Assembly: GCA_013042125.1 (NCBI GenBank)
Contig: JABDQS010000197.1
Location: 1 to 10,460, forward strand
DNA: 10,460 nt
Reading direction: 5' to 3'
Source of the DNA: Eudoraea sp.
Lineage (GTDB): Bacteria > Bacteroidota > Bacteroidia > Flavobacteriales > Flavobacteriaceae
Positions 6,427-10,460 of this stretch are shown here, piece after piece. Each line of letters opens with the position of its first letter. The stretch's first letter is position 1. A model generated the notes under the pieces. It saw nothing but the letters and a program-made list of their open reading frames with translations, was not told the DNA's origin and ran no database searches. Position numbers and translations under genes: made by a program.

Positions 6427-7476
6427 TTAAATGATCAGCATGGCATCACCATAGGAATAAAAACGATATCCTTCAATGATGGCTTCCTTATATGCGCGTT
6501 TCATTAGATCGTGTCCCATAAATGCAGAGACCATCATTAACAAGGTGGATTTAGGTAAATGAAAATTAGTTACCATGGCATTGGCGATACTGAACTCATA
6601 GGGAGGAAAGATAAACTTGTTTGTCCAGCCATCAAAGGTGTTTAACATATGCTCAGAAGACACGGCACTTTCCAGGCCTCTCATTGCGGTTGTGCCAACT
6701 GCACAGATCCTTCGTTTATTGTTTTTGGCATTGTTGACAATCTCAGTTGCTTTCTCATCGATCACCAATTCTTCACTATCCATTTTATGTTTGGATAGAT
6801 CCTCTACTTCTACAGGATTAAAAGTTCCCAATCCTACATGCAGGGTTACCTCAGCAAATTTGATCCCTTTGATCTCCAGTCGTTTTAAAAGGTGTTTTGA
6901 AAAATGCAGACCTGCGGTAGGTGCCGCTACTGCACCTTCATGTTTCGCATAAATGGTTTGATACCTTTGCTCATCTTCCGGTTCTACATCGCGTTTAATG
7001 TACTTTGGCAATGGAGTCTGACCCAGTTCACGAAGTTTTCTTCTAAAGTCGATATAAGCACCATCATAAAGGAAACGCAGTGTACGTCCCCTGGAAGTGG
7101 TATTGTCTATAACCTCAGCAACCAGACTTTCGTCTTCGCCAAAATAGAGTTTATTCCCTATCCTGATCTTTCTTGCAGGATCTACCAAAACATCCCACAG
7201 GCGTTGCTCTTCATTTAATTCACGAAGCAAAAACACCTCGATACGCGCTCCTGTCTTTTCTTTATTTCCAAATAATCTGGCCGGAAATACTTTGGTATTG
7301 TTCAACACCATCACATCGTCCTCGTCGAAATAGTTGATCAGGTCTTTGAACATCTTGTGTTCAATTTTACCTGTATCCCTATGTACGACCATTAATTTGG
7401 ATTCATCCCTGTGTTCTGAAGGATATTCTGCCAATAATTCATCAGGAAGTTCAAAACTAAAATGAGATAATTTCAT
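6427..7476 (-). CDS. queA: S-adenosylmethionine:tRNA ribosyltransferase-isomerase QueA
   Basis: Transfers and isomerises the ribose of S-adenosylmethionine onto 7-aminomethyl-7-deazaguanine at the wobble position of tRNA, giving epoxyqueuosine. This is the next-to-last step of queuosine synthesis. The 349-aa length is close to the usual 340-356. The family signatures are in order: the N-terminal [10 protein letters not shown] (10-19), [13 protein letters not shown] (58-70), the segment [10 protein letters not shown] near residue 185, [11 protein letters not shown] near 212, and the C-terminal [19 protein letters not shown]. It starts with ATG. It has its own consensus promoter and a leader of about 98 bases in the gap after aroA, and it is separated from rlmN by a strong hairpin. 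Both queA and rlmN use S-adenosylmethionine and act on decoding RNAs. The assignment is certain. Confidence 0.97.
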   Translation of the reverse strand: MKLSHFSFELPDELLAEYPSEHRDESKLMVVHRDTGKIEHKMFKDLINYFDEDDVMVLNNTKVFPARLFGNKEKTGARIEVFLLRELNEEQRLWDVLVDPARKIRIGNKLYFGEDESLVAEVIDNTTSRGRTLRFLYDGAYIDFRRKLRELGQTPLPKYIKRDVEPEDEQRYQTIYAKHEGAVAAPTAGLHFSKHLLKRLEIKGIKFAEVTLHVGLGTFNPVEVEDLSKHKMDSEELVIDEKATEIVNNAKNNKRRICAVGTTAMRGLESAVSSEHMLNTFDGWTNKFIFPPYEFSIANAMVTNFHLPKSTLLMMVSAFMGHDLMKRAYKEAIIEGYRFYSYGDAMLII

Positions 7477-7526
7477 AGCGTATTGCTTTATTAGGATGAT
7501 TTTTTTTTAAAGAGATAAAACTCAAA

Positions 7527-7550
7527 TATGAATCTTTAAAACAATTCATA
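7527..7550 (-). repeat. 7-bp inverted repeat in the queA leader
   Basis: TATGAAT (7527-7533) and ATTCATA (7544-7550) pair perfectly around a 10-base loop. If the promoter at 7581-7612 is used, this hairpin forms in the 5' leader of queA, 50 bases before the start codon. The stem is AT-rich and modest. It does not match the preQ1-I riboswitch pattern. Confidence 0.35.
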
Positions 7551-7580
7551 AGTAAGATTTGGCGCCCTTTTTTAAGCTTG

Positions 7581-7612
7581 CAAATATACGACCCTGAAAC
7601 AGGCGTTGTCAA
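7581..7612 (-). promoter_or_regulatory. Bacteroidota vegetative promoter of queA
   Basis: On the minus strand TATATTTG (7588-7581) is an exact match to the TAnnTTTG -7 element of Bacteroidota housekeeping promoters. A TTG -33 element lies at 7612-7610, 21 bases upstream, within the 17-23 range described for Flavobacterium. It sits in the 162-base gap between aroA and queA and points at queA. Transcription would start near 7574, giving a leader of about 98 bases. A small hairpin (CCTG/CAGG) lies inside the spacer. This is the best promoter match in the window. Confidence 0.72.
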
Positions 7613-7638
7613 GTAAATCAATAATTAAATAAGGAATC

Positions 7639-8889
7639 TTAAGAAGAGACTTGAAATTTAAGCGCTTGAAGATCTTTCCAGAAGTCGGGATATGATTTTG
7701 AGACTACCCCTGCATCTTTTATAAACAGCGACTTTTTTATTGCTAATGGGGCAAATGCCATGGCCATTCGATGATCGTTATAGGTTTCTATGGTTACGTC
7801 CTCTTTTATCGCATCACCTGCCTCCAATACCAGATCTTTGTCTGACACCTTTACCTTGGCCCCTAATTTGGTAAGTTCGTTCTTCAGGGCCTCGAGGCGG
7901 TCTGTTTCTTTGATCTTCAATGTATGTAAACCCGTGAGGTGACAACCTATTCCTAAACCAAAACAGCTCACAACAATTGTTTGTGCAATATCCGGAGCAT
8001 CGGCTAAATGGAGGGAAAGAGGCACAACATGGCCTTTTTCATCTTTTTTTTTCGTGACATTTGCACGCTTTATAAGATGAAGGGCCCCACCTTTAAAAAT
8101 TGTCTCTACACCAAAAAAGGTATACACTTCTGCCAGGATTCGATCTCCCTGCAGACTGTTAGCAGTATAGGAAGATATTTCCAATTCGGTTCCAATCTTG
8201 CTTAGAGCCACAATACTATAGAAATACGAAACCGAGCTCCAGTCAGATTCTACGATCACACTCTTTGGCTTCGCCGTTTTGAAGGGTTGAACCTTAATAA
8301 TATTGGCTTTAAAACTGGTTTTAATCCCAATTTGCTCCAGGAGGGACAGTGTCATTTTGATATAAGGAACGGAGGTGATCTCCCCCAATAATTCTATTTC
8401 TAATCCTTTTGGCAAACTAGCGGCTATCAGTAACAAAGCCGAAATATATTGGCTACTGATGTTCGCAGGTAAACTTACTTGATGTATTGTGAGCTTTCTT
8501 CCTTTGATCCTTAGCGGTGGATATCCCTCGTTTTTCTGATACTGAATATCTGCCCCCAGGTTACGAAGGGCGTCTACCAAAACTTTTATGGGCCGTTCTT
8601 GCATCCTTGATGACCCTGTGAGCAACACATCAACATTTTCCCTGGAAGCAAAGTAAGCCGTAAGAAATCTCATGGCCGTACCTGCGTGATGGATATCTAC
8701 CTCCCCTTCTGTTACTTTCAATCCTTGCTGCATCACTTCAACATCATCTGCATTCGATAAATTTTCGATTGTAAGATCAGGATAAAGGGCCTGGAGAATT
8801 AGGAGTCGGTTAGATTCACTCTTGGAGCCGGTGATCTTGATAGTGGACTTTAATACGGAATTAACGGGTCCTGAGAGGTGAAGTGTCAA
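7639..8889 (-). CDS. aroA: 3-phosphoshikimate 1-carboxyvinyltransferase (EPSP synthase)
   Basis: Joins phosphoenolpyruvate to shikimate-3-phosphate, the sixth step of the shikimate pathway to aromatic amino acids. It has 416 aa. Motifs in order: GSKSESNR (21-28, K23 and R28 contact substrates), AGTAMR (69-74), RMQERPI (95-101), SSQYISALLL, SDWSSVSYF, DAPDIAQT with its catalytic Asp, IKETDRLEAL, YNDHRMAMAF and a late KSYPDFW. The loop is HHAGTAMRF, where E. coli has GNAGTAMRP, and the stretch before it is about 26 residues shorter than in E. coli; this divergent form seems usual for Bacteroidota. The start is TTG at 8889-8887: an in-frame TAA lies three codons upstream and no ATG fits. It follows the pyrophosphohydrolase gene by 65 bases. 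Confidence 0.95.
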   Translation of the reverse strand: MTLHLSGPVNSVLKSTIKITGSKSESNRLLILQALYPDLTIENLSNADDVEVMQQGLKVTEGEVDIHHAGTAMRFLTAYFASRENVDVLLTGSSRMQERPIKVLVDALRNLGADIQYQKNEGYPPLRIKGRKLTIHQVSLPANISSQYISALLLIAASLPKGLEIELLGEITSVPYIKMTLSLLEQIGIKTSFKANIIKVQPFKTAKPKSVIVESDWSSVSYFYSIVALSKIGTELEISSYTANSLQGDRILAEVYTFFGVETIFKGGALHLIKRANVTKKKDEKGHVVPLSLHLADAPDIAQTIVVSCFGLGIGCHLTGLHTLKIKETDRLEALKNELTKLGAKVKVSDKDLVLEAGDAIKEDVTIETYNDHRMAMAFAPLAIKKSLFIKDAGVVSKSYPDFWKDLQALKFQVSS

Positions 8890-8943
8890 AGAGGTTTAGA
8901 TTTAAGAGTTTTGACCAGCTATATAAAAGTGCGTTTTAGGCAT

Positions 8944-8951
8944 CAAAGATA
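8944..8951 (-). promoter_or_regulatory. Possible -7 promoter element upstream of aroA
   Basis: TATCTTTG on the minus strand exactly matches TAnnTTTG and lies three bases past the stop of the upstream gene, 54 bases before the aroA TTG start. No TTG occurs at the expected 17-23 base distance; the nearest is nine bases upstream. It may be a weak internal promoter for aroA or a chance match. Confidence 0.3.
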
Positions 8952-8954
8952 GGA

Positions 8955-9281
8955 TTATTTCAACTTTTTGTTATCCTGGTGACGTTGGTGATCGCGTTTT
9001 GTTTTTAACTCTAATTTCTTGTCAAAAGAAGCTTGCAGATCTATCCCCGTTTGGTTAGCAAGGCAGAGCACCACAAAAAGAACATCTGCCAGTTCCTCCC
9101 CAAGATCCTTATCCCTGTCTGATGGTTTCTCGCTTTGCTCCCCATATCGCCTGGCGATAATACGCGCCACCTCCCCTACTTCCTCGGTTAACTGAGCCAT
9201 ATTTGTGAGTTCATTAAAATAGCGAACCCCATGGGCTTTGATCCATTGGTCTACTTCGTTTTGAGCATTTTTAATGTTCAT
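8955..9281 (-). CDS. MazG-type nucleotide pyrophosphohydrolase
   Basis: A small all-helical enzyme, 108 aa, of the MazG/dUTPase-like superfamily that hydrolyses nucleoside triphosphates, often damaged or non-canonical ones, to monophosphate and pyrophosphate. The magnesium-binding pattern is visible: EEVGE (E33, E34, E37) in the first helix and EELAD (E63, D66) in the second, giving the EExxE...ExxD signature. The basic C-terminal tail (about 90-108) is probably flexible. It is one MazG domain, unlike the two-domain E. coli MazG. Its ATG overlaps the dtd stop by four bases (ATGA), which suggests translational coupling. Together with dtd it forms a pair that removes faulty building blocks. The fold is secure; the substrate is not known. 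Confidence 0.88.
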   Translation of the reverse strand: MNIKNAQNEVDQWIKAHGVRYFNELTNMAQLTEEVGEVARIIARRYGEQSEKPSDRDKDLGEELADVLFVVLCLANQTGIDLQASFDKKLELKTKRDHQRHQDNKKLK

Positions 9282-9733
9282 AGATCCTTATTTTTTGTGT
9301 CTATCATTATTGTCACGGGCCCATCATTCAATAGAGCCACCTTCATATCGGCCCCAAAGATCCCGGTACCCACCTTTTTACCCAGATCCAGTTCCATCTG
9401 AACTACGAATTGCTCATAGAGCGGTATGGCAACCTCCGGTTTGGAAGCTTTGATATAGGAAGGCCTGTTTCCTTTTTTAGTAGTTGCATGGAGCGTGAAC
9501 TGACTCACAACAATTGCATCGCCACCTTTATCCAGCAAAGATTCATTCATTACCCCCTCAGAATCATTAAAGATACGCAGGTTTACGATCTTCCTAGAAA
9601 GCCAGGTTATATCTTCAGCATTATCTGAATCTTCTATGCCTAAAAGTACCAACAAGCCCTCTCCAATTTCCGAGATCTTGTTATTATCTACCGTTACATG
9701 TGCCCATGCCACTCGCTGAATGACTCCTCTCAT
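9278..9733 (-). CDS. dtd: D-aminoacyl-tRNA deacylase
   Basis: Hydrolyses D-amino acids, and also mischarged glycine, from tRNA and so keeps D-residues out of proteins. The 151-aa length is close to the usual 145-150. The N-terminus MRGVIQRVAWAHVTV is typical. The two active-site motifs are SQFTLHA (77-83) and NDGPVT (136-141); the Gly-Pro pair G138-P139 is the chirality-selecting cis element placed across the dimer interface. The start is ATG at 9733, 32 bases after the rsgA stop. The stop overlaps the start of the pyrophosphohydrolase gene by four bases, so the two are almost surely co-transcribed. No recognisable promoter is seen in the short gap to rsgA, which points to read-through from further upstream. 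Confidence 0.96.
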   Translation of the reverse strand: MRGVIQRVAWAHVTVDNNKISEIGEGLLVLLGIEDSDNAEDITWLSRKIVNLRIFNDSEGVMNESLLDKGGDAIVVSQFTLHATTKKGNRPSYIKASKPEVAIPLYEQFVVQMELDLGKKVGTGIFGADMKVALLNDGPVTIMIDTKNKDL

Positions 9734-9765
9734 GCTATATGTTGCTTTGTCCTATTCATTACGTT

Positions 9766-10460
9766 TCATTCAAAAACATCCGAACGATAGGTGTCTTCCT
9801 CTCCGGTTACCATTTGCATATAACTCTTATATCTGCTCCATGAGACCTCATCGTTTTCGAGAGCCTTCTTTACTGCACATTGAGGTTCATCAATATGGAG
9901 GCAGTTATTGAATTTACAATCTTGTTTTAGCTGAAAGAATTCAGGAAAATAATCCCCTATTTCGTCCTTTTCCATATCCACCAGACCAAACCCTTTGATC
10001 CCGGGAGTATCTATGATCCTGCCATCAAAACTAAGGTCGAACATTTCAGCAAAGGTGGTTGTGTGCTGTCCTTGAAGATGCTGTTCCGAAATGGTGGCTG
10101 TCTTTAGTTGAAGCGATGGTTCTATAGCATTTATAAGAGTAGATTTTCCTACTCCCGAATGTCCGGAAAATATGCTCGTCTTCCCCAGCATCATTTCTTT
10201 TACCTTTTCTACATTCTTCCCTTCTTTGGCAGAGATCCCGAGACACACATAGCCTATTTTACGGTAAAGTGCTGCCAGATATTTTACTTCAGTCAGTTCT
10301 TCCTCCTTGTATTGATCGATTTTGTTGAATAGCAATATGGTTTTGATGTCATACGCTTCGCAAGTAGCCAGGAACCGGTCAATAAAGATGGTATAGGTCT
10401 TTGGGTTATTCAAAGTGATCATAAGAAAGACCTGGTCAATATTGGCAGCAATTATATGGG
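9766..10460 (-). CDS. rsgA: Ribosome biogenesis GTPase RsgA, N-terminus cut by window edge
   Basis: A circularly permuted GTPase that checks and finishes the 30S ribosomal subunit and releases RbfA. About 230 residues are visible. The frame stays open past the internal Met at 10422 to the edge and reads HIIAANIDQVFL there, which is the family's conserved segment, so the gene starts outside the window. The N-terminal OB-fold, roughly 85 residues, is missing. G motifs appear in permuted order (numbering from the first whole codon): G4 NKID (45-48), G5 SAKEG (76-80), G1 GHSGVGKST (99-107), then G3 DTPG (150-153). The C-terminal zinc site is C181, C186, H188 and C194, spaced as in E. coli RsgA. 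It is the first gene of the block with dtd. Confidence 0.96.
   Translation of the reverse strand, partial: HIIAANIDQVFLMITLNNPKTYTIFIDRFLATCEAYDIKTILLFNKIDQYKEEELTEVKYLAALYRKIGYVCLGISAKEGKNVEKVKEMMLGKTSIFSGHSGVGKSTLINAIEPSLQLKTATISEQHLQGQHTTTFAEMFDLSFDGRIIDTPGIKGFGLVDMEKDEIGDYFPEFFQLKQDCKFNNCLHIDEPQCAVKKALENDEVSWSRYKSYMQMVTGEEDTYRSDVFE

Noticed and set aside
6617..7218. Plus-strand open frames across queA
   Set aside because: They lie antisense to a clear, fully conserved queA and their translations resemble no protein family, so they are shadow frames. The same applies to the other plus-strand frames in the window.
7477..7574. preQ1 riboswitch in the queA leader
   Set aside because: The leader lacks the C-rich stem-loop followed by the A-rich tail of the preQ1-I class. 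Only a simple AT-rich hairpin is visible.
7585..7612. ECF-type promoter upstream of queA (AAC ... CGTATA)
   Set aside because: The spacing between AAC and CGT is 14 bases, too short for the 16-17 expected. The overlapping TTG/TAnnTTTG vegetative match explains the site better.
1..10460. Mobile element, phage, CRISPR or defence system
   Set aside because: No transposase, integrase, long terminal repeats, regular spaced repeats or nuclease-like genes were found. All genes belong to core or envelope-signalling families and point in one direction.

Overview
The window comes from a bacterial chromosome, almost certainly a member of the Flavobacteriaceae (Bacteroidota). The protein sequences, the consensus TAnnTTTG promoter element, the scarcity of Shine-Dalgarno sites and the moderate-to-low GC content all agree with this. 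The genus cannot be fixed from sequence alone. All eleven genes lie on the minus strand, so transcription runs from position 10460 towards 1. Two genes are cut by the edges: rsgA lacks its N-terminus at the right edge and dnaG lacks its C-terminus at the left edge. No mobile element, tRNA, rRNA, CRISPR array or phage gene was seen, and no stretch over 300 bases lacks a gene.

In transcription order, the first block is housekeeping for translation and nucleotides. It holds rsgA (30S assembly GTPase), dtd (D-aminoacyl-tRNA deacylase), a small MazG-type nucleotide pyrophosphohydrolase that overlaps dtd by 4 bases, and aroA (shikimate pathway). A 162-base gap follows with the best promoter in the window, then queA (queuosine in tRNA) and rlmN (m2A in 23S rRNA and tRNA). 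A terminator-shaped hairpin separates queA from rlmN. Next is a long-chain polyprenyl diphosphate synthase, probably for the menaquinone side chain.

The second block is a three-gene envelope-signalling cassette: an ECF sigma factor, a one-pass membrane protein that is probably its anti-sigma factor, and a secreted coiled-coil plus outer-membrane beta-barrel protein. A promoter of ECF type (GGCAAC, 17 bases, CGTCTA) sits just upstream of the sigma gene and suggests autoregulation. DNA primase dnaG follows after two inverted repeats.

Most of the window is conserved core genome. The points most worth a second look are the sigma/anti-sigma/barrel cassette and its putative self-promoter, the primase whose zinc-finger ligands are all replaced, the strong queA-rlmN hairpin, the leader of queA, and an EPSP synthase with a divergent, shortened first domain. 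Three genes (dnaG, the polyprenyl synthase and aroA) appear to start with TTG.
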